Numbered from the stretch's first letter, positions 15,673 through 24,048 are shown. The stretch: 64,000 nucleotides of DNA from Hymenobacter sp. DG01 (GCF_006352025.1 NZ_CP040936.1:992001-1056000), one strand, 5' to 3'. Program-made: numbers and translations. Notes: generated from the sequence alone by a model not told the origin.

Positions 15673-17388
15673 CTACCGCCCACCCATGCTCTTATCCCGG
15701 GCGCCCTTGAACTCGGAGCCGGCGCGCCACTGCGGGAAGGTGGTTTCGGCGGCCAGGCGCTGACCCACGCGGAAGTAGAGCTGGGCATCCTGGGCGATGC
15801 CCGAAAGGTCCCAGCTGGGGTCAAACTGGTCGGCGGGCTTGTGGTACATGTTAGTGGTGTAGTTCTGGCGCTGCTGGGCAATGTAGTCCTTGCCGCGGGT
15901 GCGGCCCTCGAAACCGCCGCTGGCGTAGAGCGAGGGCACGCCTACGTGGGCAAAGTTGAAGTGGTCGGAGCGGTAGAACATGCCGGTTTCGGGCTGCTGA
16001 TCGGGGAGGATGTAGCGGTCCTGCTCCCGGGCGGCGGCGCGGGCGTAGTCCTCCAGCTCCGACTGCCCGTAGCCTATGACCGTGAGGTCCTTCATCTGCC
16101 CATAGGGCCAGAGCATGTCCATGTTCAGGTCGGCTACGGTTTTGTTGAGGGGGTAGGGCGGGTGCTGGGCGTAGTAGGCCGAGCCCAGCAGGCCCTGCTC
16201 TTCGGCCGTAACGGCCAGAAACACAATGCTGCGCTCCGGCTTCTGGGGGGCTTTCTGGAAGGCCTCGGCAATGCTGAGCAGGGCGGCCAGACCGGTGCCA
16301 TCGTCCACGGCCCCGTTGTAGATGGAGTCGCCGGCAATGGCTTTGCCTACCCCGAAATGGTCCCAGTGAGCCGAGTAAATGATGTACTCGCCGGGGCGGG
16401 TGGTGCCGGGTAGCACGGCCTGCACGTTGCGCGAGGTCTGGCGGCGCAGTTGGTTCCGGATGCTGCCCGAGAGGGTAAGCCCGCCCAACGGCCGCGGCCG
16501 GAAGCCTTTGGTATTCGCAGCGGCGTAGAGCTGTTCGTAGCTCTGGCCGGCCGCCTGGAACAGCTTCTTGGCCGCGTCCAGGGTCAGCCAGCCTTCCAGG
16601 GCGCATTTGTCGGCGCCTTTGTTGGTGGTTTGGGCGCGCAGCTTGGGGCTGATAGCTCCGCTTAACACCACCGACCAGGGGTAGGCCGCCGGCTTGGTAT
16701 CGTGCACGATAAGCACGCCGGCCGCGCCGTGGCGGGCAGCTTCTTCGTATTTGTAGGTCCAGCGGCCGTAGTAGGTCATGGCCTTGCCCTTGAACAGGGT
16801 CGTGTCCTGGCCGGCGTTGCCGGGGTCATTCACCAGCACCACCACGGTTTTGCCTTTCACATCGAGGCCCCGGTAGTCGTCCCAGCCGTACTCAGGCGCT
16901 ACCACCCCGTAGCCGGCAAACACCAGCGGCGAGTTCGAAACGCTTACCTGCGGCTGCTCGCGCTGGGTAAAGCTCACGAAGTCGGTTTTATACTGAAAGC
17001 TCAGGGCCGGGCCTTTGCCCTTGATTTGAAGGGTAGGCGCTGGCGTGCCGGTAATTTCCACCAGAGGCACTGGCTGAAAGTACGAGCCCTCGGGACCGGG
17101 CTGCAGACCCAGGCGCTTGAACTCATCGGCCAGATACTGGGTGCTGCGCTCCTCGCCCGTGGTAAACGGCTTCCGCCCCAGCATCTCATCCGACGACACC
17201 GCCTGTAGGTAGCGGCCGATAGTAGCGGCGCTGATGGCTTCGGCCGGAGTGGTGGCCTGGGCTTCCGGGGTGAGGTCGGCAGCGGCGGTGGGCGCGGCGG
17301 AAGTGGTAGTGGCCGTTTGCGACTGGCAGGCGGCCAGGGTAGTCAGGCCCAGCAGTAAGCTGGCGGGAAGCAGGCGGGGGAGAAGCAT
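15673..17388 (-). CDS. M28 family zinc aminopeptidase with PA domain, lipoprotein
   Basis: 571 residues. The signal ends in lipobox LAAC, so the protein is probably lipidated and membrane-anchored. A PA (protease-associated) insertion at about 150-280 precedes and interrupts the metallopeptidase core. The two-zinc site of M28 is visible: H341 in SAHWDHFG, aspartate in DDGTGLAALL (about 361), EEQGLLGS with the general base and a ligand, a further aspartate in LNMDM, and the last histidine in RSDHFNFAHVGVP. It should remove N-terminal residues from peptides in the periplasm or outside the cell. ATG at 17388 gives the lipoprotein signal. No operon partner. Confidence 0.9.
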   Translation of the reverse strand: MLLPRLLPASLLLGLTTLAACQSQTATTTSAAPTAAADLTPEAQATTPAEAISAATIGRYLQAVSSDEMLGRKPFTTGEERSTQYLADEFKRLGLQPGPEGSYFQPVPLVEITGTPAPTLQIKGKGPALSFQYKTDFVSFTQREQPQVSVSNSPLVFAGYGVVAPEYGWDDYRGLDVKGKTVVVLVNDPGNAGQDTTLFKGKAMTYYGRWTYKYEEAARHGAAGVLIVHDTKPAAYPWSVVLSGAISPKLRAQTTNKGADKCALEGWLTLDAAKKLFQAAGQSYEQLYAAANTKGFRPRPLGGLTLSGSIRNQLRRQTSRNVQAVLPGTTRPGEYIIYSAHWDHFGVGKAIAGDSIYNGAVDDGTGLAALLSIAEAFQKAPQKPERSIVFLAVTAEEQGLLGSAYYAQHPPYPLNKTVADLNMDMLWPYGQMKDLTVIGYGQSELEDYARAAAREQDRYILPDQQPETGMFYRSDHFNFAHVGVPSLYASGGFEGRTRGKDYIAQQRQNYTTNMYHKPADQFDPSWDLSGIAQDAQLYFRVGQRLAAETTFPQWRAGSEFKGARDKSMGGR

Positions 17389-17711
17389 GGAAACAGGCGG
17401 TTGAATCGGGCGGATAAGGTAGCAGAAGTTGCGGGCTAAACCGGCGTTTCGAGCAAACAAAACAACGCTTTGCCCTAGCGCCGCAAAACCGCCCTGCCTC
17501 CTGCCGCCCCCGAAACCCTACCCCGCGAAAGTGGTAAAGATGCCACCCGGCGTTCCGTGTGAGCTCTCAGCAGCAGGTAAAGCACATTTTAGGGCGGCCA
17601 TGCGCCAGCCTCCATTCCCCGCCCCGGCAGCAGCGGCTCAGGCTCGGGCGGCGGCAACGTGGCTGGGGTGCTACCTTGCAATTCGTTATCCGACGTAGCC
17701 CTGTCCGCTCC
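17389..17711. other. Divergent intergenic stretch
   Basis: Lies between the M28 peptidase and the first nucleotidyltransferase. I see no gene, hairpin or consensus promoter box in it. Confidence 0.4.
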
Positions 17712-18482
17712 ATGCTCAACGCCCGCATCCAAACGGCCCTCACCCAACTCGAAGCCACCCACAACATCCGCATCCTGTACGCCTGCGAATCGGGCAGCCG
17801 GGCCTGGGGCTTTCCTTCGCCGGACTCCGACTACGACGTGCGCTTTCTCTACGCCCACCCCGCCGAGTGGTACCTGACGCTGGACGAGGGGCCCGATACG
17901 CTCACGTTTCCCGTGGATGAGGAGCTGGACCTGGCCGGTTGGGAGCTGCGCAAAGCCCTGAAGCTGCTGCGCGGCTCCAACGCCGCCCTGTTGGAGTGGC
18001 TTCAGTCGCCGGTGGTGTACCGGCAGGCCGCCGGGTTTCGGGAGGCGCTGGCGCCCTTATGGCCAGCCTGCTGGAACGCCCGGGCCGGCCTTAACCACTA
18101 CGCCGGCCTGATGCGGCGTGGCGTTACCGAAGACCTGAGCGGCGAGCAGGTGCGCCTGAAACGACTGTTTTACGCCCTGCGCTCTACGCTGGCTGCCCGC
18201 TGGATTCAGCAGCGCCCCGCCGAGGTGCCCCCCATGGAGTTCCGGCAGCTGCGGGAGCTGCTGCCACCGGAGCTACAGAGCAGCGTGGATGAGCTGCTGG
18301 CCCGGAAGGCCACCGCCGATGAGAAAACCACCGTGCCCCGCCCGGCCGCTCTGGCGGAGTTTCTGCAAGCTGAATACGAAGCCGGGCTGGCCGCCCGCGA
18401 CACCTTACCTATTCTTCACCGCCTTGACCCTACCCTGGAACTGAACGCGCTATTTCGGGCATGGCTTGCCCCAGCCACCTGA
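17712..18482 (+). CDS. RlaP-type nucleotidyltransferase (PF10127-like), 1
   Basis: 256 residues. The N-terminal polymerase-beta fold carries YACESGSRAWGFPSPDSDYDVRF, giving the GS (28-29) and SDYD (39-42) motifs that bind the nucleotide and two metals. The downstream blocks LAGWELRKALKLLRGSNAALLEWL and ALRSTLAARWI are typical of the RlaP (RNA-ligase-associated) superfamily, formerly the YcgL group. The reaction is transfer of a nucleoside monophosphate, but the acceptor is unknown. ATG at 17712 starts directly before the family similarity. The active site looks intact. A second, diverged family member lies 560 bases further on, with a GNAT gene between them on the other strand. Confidence 0.85.
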   Translation: MLNARIQTALTQLEATHNIRILYACESGSRAWGFPSPDSDYDVRFLYAHPAEWYLTLDEGPDTLTFPVDEELDLAGWELRKALKLLRGSNAALLEWLQSPVVYRQAAGFREALAPLWPACWNARAGLNHYAGLMRRGVTEDLSGEQVRLKRLFYALRSTLAARWIQQRPAEVPPMEFRQLRELLPPELQSSVDELLARKATADEKTTVPRPAALAEFLQAEYEAGLAARDTLPILHRLDPTLELNALFRAWLAPAT

Positions 18483-18510
18483 GCGGCTGCGTGCCCTGCC
18501 GGAGCTGTTT

Positions 18511-18990
18511 CTACGCCAGCCGGTAGATATATTCTTCAACCTCCGTCTGGCGGGCGTTGGCAAATCCTCTGTCGGTGCCGATTTGTACGAACCCGCAGTT
18601 TTCCAACACCTTACGCGAACCTACATTGTCGGAGACCACGCGCCCGAAAATAGGCCGGGTGGTTTCCAGAGCCAGAAATTGCCTTACGGCGGTTGTGGCC
18701 ACTCCCTGGCCCCAGCGGCTCCGGTCTATCCAATAGGTAATTTCGGCGTCGCCCTCCCGCATAAACCTGGCGATGCTACCCACTATGGTTTCCCCAAGCA
18801 GAATGGTTTGCATGTGAATGCCGGGGTCGAGGAGAAACCGGGTGTATTTTGCGCGGTAGGCTTCCTGGTTGGCATGGTCCGCAGGCATAAAGGCGGCCAG
18901 GTAACACGCCTCTTTGTCCAGCTGAAACTGAAAAAGACGCTCCAGGTCGGCTGTCTCAGTTGGCCTTAACCTTACGTGGTCATTCTGCAT
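18511..18990 (-). CDS. GNAT family N-acetyltransferase (RimJ/RimL-like)
   Basis: 159 residues, MQNDHVRLRPTETADLERLF start. The acetyl-CoA-binding motif A is seen as YWIDRSRWGQGVATTAV, and the C-terminal NVGSRKVLENCGFVQIG block is the usual RimJ/L-type motif B. It transfers an acetyl group from acetyl-CoA to an amine, either a protein N-terminus or a small molecule; the acceptor cannot be read from sequence. ATG at 18990 is chosen because everything upstream is antisense to the neighbouring gene. It is divergent from the second nucleotidyltransferase (51 bases between starts) and convergent with the first. Confidence 0.87.
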   Translation of the reverse strand: MQNDHVRLRPTETADLERLFQFQLDKEACYLAAFMPADHANQEAYRAKYTRFLLDPGIHMQTILLGETIVGSIARFMREGDAEITYWIDRSRWGQGVATTAVRQFLALETTRPIFGRVVSDNVGSRKVLENCGFVQIGTDRGFANARQTEVEEYIYRLA

Positions 18991-19041
18991 TTCGATAAGC
19001 TCGTTGGGGCGGTTGCGAAGCCTGACGGAAAAGATACTGTG

Positions 19042-20136
19042 ATGATGCTTACTATTTCTGACCTGCGCCAGCGCGGCCTCATTCTCTTCGAGGCCATCAG
19101 CGGCAGCCGCGCCTACGGCACCCACCTGCCCCACTCCGATACGGACCTCAAAGGCGTGTTTATCCTGCCTGAGGCGGAGTTCTACGGCCTGACCTACGTG
19201 CCCCAGGTAGCCAACGCCACCAACGACGAGGTGTTCTATGAGTTGCGCCGCTTCGTGGAACTGCTGGTGAAAAACAACCCCACGGTGCTGGAGCTGCTCG
19301 GCACACCCGAGGACTGCGTGGTGTACCGCCATCCGCTGTTTGATTCATTCCGGGCCGAAGATTTCCTCTCGAAGCTGTGCCGCCGGAGCTTCGCCGAGTA
19401 TGCTGTGGCGCAAATTCGGAAGGCACGGGGCCTGAACAAGAAAATCAACCACCCCGAGCCGCCCCAGCGCAAGTCGGTGCTGGATTTCTGCTACGTGACG
19501 GTAGGAGCGGGGGCGCAGCCGGTAGCCACCTGGCTGGAGCGGCGCGGCTACGCGGCCCACCAGTGCGGCCTGGCCAACGTAAACCACCTCACCGACTTAT
19601 ACGCCCTGTTTGTGGATAAAACCTCCGGCCAGCGCCACGGCTACCGCGGCCTCGTGCGCGACCCGGAAACCTCGCAGGATGTGCAGCTCTCGGCCGTACC
19701 GAAGGGAGAAATGCCGGTGGCCTACCTCAGCTTTAACCGCAACGGCTACAGCACCTACTGCCGCGTGTACCGCGAGTACCAGGAGTGGAAACAGAAACGC
19801 AACCCGGAGCGCTATCAGAATACTGTGCAGCACGGCAAAAACTACGACGCCAAAAACATGCTGCACGTATTCCGGCTGCTGCGCATGGCCGAGGAAATTG
19901 CCTCCGACGGGCAGCTGCACGTACGCCGCCCCGACCGGGAGTTCCTGCTGCAAATCCGGCGCGGCGAGTTTGAGTACGAGCAGCTAGTGGCCGAGGCCGA
20001 AGCGTTGGTGGAGCGGGTATCAAACGCCTTTGCCACCTCAGCCTTGCCCGATACTCCGGACGCCGATGCCGCCGAGCAGCTGCTGGTGCGCACGCGCCGG
20101 GCCTGGTATGCCGCCCGCCCCGGCCACCAGCCATAA
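19042..20136 (+). CDS. RlaP-type nucleotidyltransferase (PF10127-like), 2
   Basis: 364 residues. GSRAYGTHLPHSDTDLKGVF holds the GS (21-22) and SDTD (32-35) nucleotidyltransferase motifs. The sequence then follows the RlaP pattern (FYELRRFVELLVKNNPTVLE, LCRRSFAEYAVAQIRKARGL). It is about 100 residues longer than the gene at 17712, with a C-terminal helical extension. Two adjacent methionines (19042, 19045) are possible starts. A terminator follows the stop directly. RlaP proteins are associated with RNA repair and ligation genes elsewhere, but no ligase is present in this window, so the substrate remains open. Confidence 0.85.
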   Translation: MMLTISDLRQRGLILFEAISGSRAYGTHLPHSDTDLKGVFILPEAEFYGLTYVPQVANATNDEVFYELRRFVELLVKNNPTVLELLGTPEDCVVYRHPLFDSFRAEDFLSKLCRRSFAEYAVAQIRKARGLNKKINHPEPPQRKSVLDFCYVTVGAGAQPVATWLERRGYAAHQCGLANVNHLTDLYALFVDKTSGQRHGYRGLVRDPETSQDVQLSAVPKGEMPVAYLSFNRNGYSTYCRVYREYQEWKQKRNPERYQNTVQHGKNYDAKNMLHVFRLLRMAEEIASDGQLHVRRPDREFLLQIRRGEFEYEQLVAEAEALVERVSNAFATSALPDTPDADAAEQLLVRTRRAWYAARPGHQP

Positions 20137-20139
20137 TAC

Positions 20140-20189
20140 AAGCGCCCGGCAGATACCTCCATGCAAGTGGGAGTATCTGCCGGGCGCTT
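20140..20189. terminator. Bidirectional terminator
   Basis: AAGCGCCCGGCAGATAC (20140-20156) pairs perfectly with GTATCTGCCGGGCGCTT (20173-20189). Confidence 0.85.
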
Positions 20190-20206
20190 AGTAGGTGCAA
20201 ACCAGG

Positions 20207-20443
20207 CTACCGGGTAGAGTGGCGGCCTACTTTGTAGGAAGAGTGGCTACGGGCTTTCTGCTTAAAGAGGGAAAGCCGCTTCTTGCTCTTTTTGTGACCC
20301 TTATAGCGTTTATAGAATGGGCGGTGGGTATATACTTTGCCGCGCATCTTGGCCCGGGCGTAGCGGGTAGGGCGGGCGGCATCCGCTGGTTCGGCCACGC
20401 CCATCATCAACAGCGCAACCAACAAAAGCACGATTCGGGTCAT
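20207..20443 (-). CDS. Small exported basic protein, paralogue 1
   Basis: 78 residues. A signal peptide (MTRIVLLLVALLMMGVAEPADA) precedes a very basic mature part with ARAKMRGKVYTHRPFYKRYKG, then Lys/Arg/Ser-rich sequence. The block ARAKMRGKxYxHRPxYxxYKG recurs in the next gene upstream (20607), so the two are tandem paralogues. No cysteine or known fold. The charge suggests binding to LPS, nucleic acid or another polyanion outside the cytoplasm (inference). It ends just before a strong terminator. Confidence 0.75.
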   Translation of the reverse strand: MTRIVLLLVALLMMGVAEPADAARPTRYARAKMRGKVYTHRPFYKRYKGHKKSKKRLSLFKQKARSHSSYKVGRHSTR

Positions 20444-20537
20444 AGGCCAAACGGGTTAAGTTCAACTGTATAACTCGGGGGCGGGTAAAAAATTGTGCTC
20501 TGCTTCCGCGTGTCAGCAGCCTTGCGACCCGGGCAGG

Positions 20538-20589
20538 GCCATAAACAGACCGGGCTTCTCCATTTGGAGAAGCCCGGTCTGTTTATGGC
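20538..20589 (-). terminator. Very strong terminator hairpin, 24-bp perfect stem
   Basis: 20538-20561 and 20566-20589 are exact reverse complements with an ATTT loop. It lies downstream of paralogue 2 and just upstream of paralogue 1. Confidence 0.85.
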
Positions 20590-20606
20590 TGCGAAAGAAA
20601 GTAAGC

Positions 20607-20888
20607 CTAGCTGCCGCCAATGGTTTGGTTGCGCGAGGGCTGCTTGGGTGCCGGCGGGGTAGCTTTCCGGCGCTTGCGCCAGATCTGGTACCACCGCTGG
20701 CGGTAGCGGGCCGTACGCTTTTTTCGGGCCTTGCGGCCCCGCCCTTTGTAAGTGCGGTAGTTGGGGCGGTGCACGTAGGTTTTACCGCGCATTTTGGCCC
20801 GCGCGGCCGGGCCGGCCTGGCCCAGCGCCGGGCTGACATCGACCAATGCCATCAGCATCAGCCAGAGAAGGAGGAAAAGTCTTGGCAT
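20607..20888 (-). CDS. Small exported basic protein, paralogue 2
   Basis: 93 residues. A signal peptide (MPRLFLLLWLMLMALVDVSPALG) is followed by ARAKMRGKTYVHRPNYRTYKG, nearly the same block as in the gene at 20207, and then a strongly basic stretch (GRKARKKRTARYRQRWYQIWRKRRK) and a short Pro/Gln-rich end. ATG at 20888 is supported by the signal peptide and by a TACTTTTG box 36 bases upstream. The pair looks like a recent duplication with diverged tails. Function unknown. Confidence 0.78.
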   Translation of the reverse strand: MPRLFLLLWLMLMALVDVSPALGQAGPAARAKMRGKTYVHRPNYRTYKGRGRKARKKRTARYRQRWYQIWRKRRKATPPAPKQPSRNQTIGGS

Positions 20889-20924
20889 ATGAGAAAAGAG
20901 AGATAATCCAGTGGAAGAGGGGGG

Positions 20925-20932
20925 CAAAAGTA
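20925..20932 (-). promoter_or_regulatory. -7 box TACTTTTG for basic protein paralogue 2
   Basis: Consensus Bacteroidota -7 element 36 bases before the ATG at 20888. Confidence 0.55.
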
Positions 20933-21180
20933 GAGACGGCTGGGCAACTATTCGGCCAGAATGCGAGCAATACGCAAAAAAAGTCGGCCCCGAATTGTGG
21001 AATCGGCCGGGCAGCCGCATCTGTCTGGTAGAAATTATATGCTACCTGGCCTATGTTACAATTCTTACATTTCCTTCAGGTGCTGCTATGAATTAGCCTG
21101 CTCCCAATTGGCAGCACGGCTCAGCAGCTCTTGGCCTCGGCCCGCAGCTACCTGACCAAAGTGTTCCGGCCCACCGACGC

Positions 21181-21381
21181 CCATTTGAGGTGTACCGTGG
21201 GTATCTGCGCCACCAGGTAGGCGTTTTTACGGATGTGCTGCCTGTGGGCCGCCACACGTTCCGGGTGGTGTAGCGGCCCCGCTACCGGGGGCGCTACACC
21301 ATCAACCCGGCCATAGCCGAGCTCATGTATTTCCCTACCCGCTTCGGGCGCTCGGCCAGCAGGCAGGCCGTGGTGGAGTAG
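21181..21381 (+). pseudogene. Remnant of an alpha-2-macroglobulin-like gene, C-terminal end
   Basis: The frame starting at 21181 reads FEVYRGYLRHQVGVFTDVLP, then GRHTFRVV, an in-frame TAG at 21271, then RPRYRGRYTINPAIAELMYF, then PTRFGRSASRQAVVE and a stop at 21379-21381. The pattern (strand pair, ratxxGxfxxxPaxAExMYfPxxFGRS) matches the extreme C-terminus of bacterial alpha-2-macroglobulins. There is no start codon and the N-terminal 95 percent is missing, so this is a decayed tail. A neighbouring frame just upstream (LLASARSYLTKVFRP) may belong to the same relic. The family call is from memory of the motif. Confidence 0.55.
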
Positions 21382-21568
21382 GGGCGTAAGCCGGAGAGGT
21401 AAACATCCGCGCTGTCGTGCGCCGCCACGGTGGGGCGGGCGTTTTGTTGGGGGCCCATCCCGTGGCGTACCTTCACGGCTCCGGAAGCTATGCCTGCCGA
21501 GCAGCCAGACCACCGTGGGCGCTTAGCCGAGCTGCCACCGCTTTTCTTGTTTTCTCAAGCCTTTCCTG

Positions 21569-22516
21569 ATGCTTACTTCCTCCAAAGAGTCTCAGATCCG
21601 GGCGGCCCTGCTGGGCCTGGCCGTTGGGGATGCCCTGGGCGTACCCGTTGAGTTCCAGAGCCGCGCCGCCCGCCAACTCGACCCCGTGGTGCACATGCGC
21701 GCCTATGGAACCCATAACCAGCCGGCCGGCACCTGGTCCGATGATGCCTCGCTTACGTTTTGCCTGGCCGAGGCTATTGCCGCTGGTTTTTCGGTGGAAA
21801 AGCTGGCTGATAATTGCAGCCGCTGGTACTACCAAAACTTCTGGACTCCGCACGGAACGGTCTTTGACATCGGCATCACTACCCGCGAAGCCATTCAGAA
21901 ACTAAAGGCCGGAGCCAACCCCGTGCTGGCCGGGGGGCGGGATGAGTACAGCAATGGCAACGGCTCCCTGATGCGAATTTTGCCGCTGGCTTTCTATCAC
22001 GAGGATTTTCCAGTGAAGGCTCGTTTTCAGCTGATCCGTGAAGTATCAGCTATTACGCACGGGCATATTCGCTCGGCGGTGGCGTGCTTCCTGTACCTGG
22101 AAATGGCCGCGTACCTCCGGGTGGGGCTCAAACCGGCGGCAGCTTACGCCCAGCTCTGTACGGCCTCGCCGGCTAAGCTCGACGAGCTCAATATCCCGGC
22201 CCACGAGGCAGATCATTTCAACGTCATTCTCAGCGGCCGCCTGCCCGACCTGCCTCAGCAGCTGATCAAGAGCGGCGGCTACGTAATGCATACGCTGGAA
22301 GCGGCCCTATGGTGCTTGATGCGCTATGAAACCTACCCCGAAACCGTGCTGGCCGCCGTCAACCTTGGCGACGATACCGATACCACCGGCGCGGTAGCGG
22401 GCGGGCTGGCCGGTCTGTACTACGGCGAAGTCGCTATTCCTGCCGACTGGCTGCAGGTGCTAGCCCGCCGCCCCGACATAGAGGATCTGGCCCGGCGCAT
22501 GGCGGCGGGCGTGTAG
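21569..22516 (+). CDS. ADP-ribosylglycohydrolase family protein
   Basis: 315 residues. DraG/ARH-type hydrolases remove ADP-ribose from modified proteins or other acceptors using two Mg ions. Metal-site motifs are visible: GLAVGDALGVPVEF near the N-terminus, GTWSDDAS (residues 54-61, family usually SDDT or TDDT), NGSLMRILPLA, and NLGDDTDTTGAVAGGLAG near 266-283. The replacement of the usual Thr/Ser by Ala in SDDA is slightly unusual; the aspartates are intact, so activity is plausible. A TACCTTCA box at 21468 with a TTG about 20 bases before it may be the promoter. It is transcribed alone; no ADP-ribosyltransferase is nearby. Confidence 0.88.
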   Translation: MLTSSKESQIRAALLGLAVGDALGVPVEFQSRAARQLDPVVHMRAYGTHNQPAGTWSDDASLTFCLAEAIAAGFSVEKLADNCSRWYYQNFWTPHGTVFDIGITTREAIQKLKAGANPVLAGGRDEYSNGNGSLMRILPLAFYHEDFPVKARFQLIREVSAITHGHIRSAVACFLYLEMAAYLRVGLKPAAAYAQLCTASPAKLDELNIPAHEADHFNVILSGRLPDLPQQLIKSGGYVMHTLEAALWCLMRYETYPETVLAAVNLGDDTDTTGAVAGGLAGLYYGEVAIPADWLQVLARRPDIEDLARRMAAGV

Positions 22517-22554
22517 GGGCACAGGTACGTCTCGGACCTGCCTTAGCAGGCAGC

Positions 22555-23649
22555 CTAGGGGGTAGGCAGCAGGGGTAGCGTAACCAGAAAAGTGCTGCCC
22601 TCCCCCTCGCAGCTTCGCACGGTGAGGGTGCCCTGGTGCAGCTCTACCAGCATTTTGCACAGCGAGAGACCTACCCCCAGTGTGGGCTCGTTGCGCAGGC
22701 CCGGCCGCCGGGCCGGGGTGAAGCGTTCAAATAAGCGGGGCTGCAGCTCCAGGGGAATCCCAATGCCATTGTCGCTGACCGTGAGGTGAGCCATCACGCC
22801 CTGCACCGCCACCAGTTCAATAATCAGGTGGCCGCCATCGGGCGTAAACTTTAGGGCGTTGCTGAGCAGGTGGGTAATGATTTGCAGGAATTTATTCACG
22901 TCGATGCGCACGTACACGGGGTAGGCCGGCAGGCGCAGGTCCAGGGTGTGCGCGGCCAGGGCCTCGGCGCGGGGGTAGTCTTCCAGCGTCCGCCGTAGCC
23001 GCTCGCCTAGCTCTACCCGCTCCAGGTTCAGGGCAATAGTGGCCGACGTCTGGATTTCTTCGGTAGTAAACTCCTGAACCAGTCGGGCTCCCTGCTGGCT
23101 GCGGTTTTCAATGCGGCTCAAACCCTCCACTAGCCGGGTGCGGATGTAGCCTGTTACGTCGTCTTCGGCATCCCAGCGCAGGCTCTGCGAAAGAACCAGT
23201 GTATCGGCCAGGTCCACAGACAAAATTTCCAGAATGGTATTCTTGCGGGCGTTGAAACGGTCGGCGTGGCTTCTGTAATGCTTGGCAACGGAGATGTCGC
23301 GCACTACGCCGCCAATCCAGCCGGGGCCGGTGGCAGCAGGCTGGTAGCTGGGCGTGAGCTGCAGCCATTGGTCAGGTTTGCCAGCTATCTGCAGCCGGAA
23401 CTCTACTTCCTCATGCAACTGGCCCTGCACCCAGCGGCCCCAGCACTCGGCTAAGTAGGGCCGGTCCTCGGGGTGCAGACGCTGCAGCAGGGCCGGCAGT
23501 TCTTCGTTTACATGGTTTGCCTGTCCGCCTATTACCCACTCGTAGGCCGCATTCACGAACACCACCCGCTGGCTTTCCAGCTCATAAATAAACTGAACCT
23601 GCGGATTGGTGCGGGTCTGCTCCAGTAAGAAAGCGCCAATATCTAGCAT
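22555..23649 (-). CDS. PAS-domain histidine kinase lacking the phosphoacceptor histidine
   Basis: 364 residues. A PAS domain covers about 10-125 (YELESQRVVFVNAAYEWVIGG to GGVVRDISVAK). The dimerisation helix reads KNTILEILSVDLADTL, where related kinases have H at the position of V145 (ILSHDL). The ATPase domain is intact: ITHLLSNALKFTP (N box), VSDNGIGIP (G1), GVGLSLCKMLVELH (G2). There are no membrane segments, so it is cytoplasmic. The protein may bind ATP but should not autophosphorylate in the standard way; it could be a regulator of another kinase or a decaying gene. ATG at 23649 is just before the PAS domain. No response regulator is adjacent. Confidence 0.82.
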   Translation of the reverse strand: MLDIGAFLLEQTRTNPQVQFIYELESQRVVFVNAAYEWVIGGQANHVNEELPALLQRLHPEDRPYLAECWGRWVQGQLHEEVEFRLQIAGKPDQWLQLTPSYQPAATGPGWIGGVVRDISVAKHYRSHADRFNARKNTILEILSVDLADTLVLSQSLRWDAEDDVTGYIRTRLVEGLSRIENRSQQGARLVQEFTTEEIQTSATIALNLERVELGERLRRTLEDYPRAEALAAHTLDLRLPAYPVYVRIDVNKFLQIITHLLSNALKFTPDGGHLIIELVAVQGVMAHLTVSDNGIGIPLELQPRLFERFTPARRPGLRNEPTLGVGLSLCKMLVELHQGTLTVRSCEGEGSTFLVTLPLLPTP

Positions 23650-24011
23650 ACCACCAGGTAGGAACAACGTTTTAAAAGAAGGCGCCCATCTGGGCTGGGG
23701 TATGCGGCTCTTACCCGCCTGCCATCGGGGCCCGGTCTTGCCAGCGGGCCTCTTTAGCAAACGGCCCCACCGCCAAGGTCTTGAACACGCGTCATTATCC
23801 TGCAAGAGCAGGGCGTGGGCCGGTAACAGCCAGCCCCCGGTCAGCGAAGCGTACCGTTTCGCGGCGGTAATATAGGGCTTGCCAACTCCCAACCCGTACG
23901 CACCCCACGCCAGGTAGTTGGAAAAGTGCCCCGCAAAAGTGGCTGACAGTCAGGTGAAAATGCGCAGCTCTGGTAGGAGCCGTAGCTGGCAAAACCAGGG
24001 GTTGATAAATG
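23650..24011. other. Intergenic stretch between histidine kinase and tRNA-Asp
   Basis: No gene, consensus promoter or repeat recognised. The open frame extending upstream of the kinase start has no coding character. Confidence 0.4.
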
Positions 24012-24047
24012 AAAAAGCCCCAGCATCAGATGATGCTGGGGCTTTTT
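24012..24047 (-). terminator. Terminator of tRNA-Asp copy 1
   Basis: AAAAAGCCCCAGCATCA pairs perfectly with TGATGCTGGGGCTTTTT; a 2-base loop; directly after the tRNA 3' end. Confidence 0.88.
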
Positions 24048-24048
24048 G

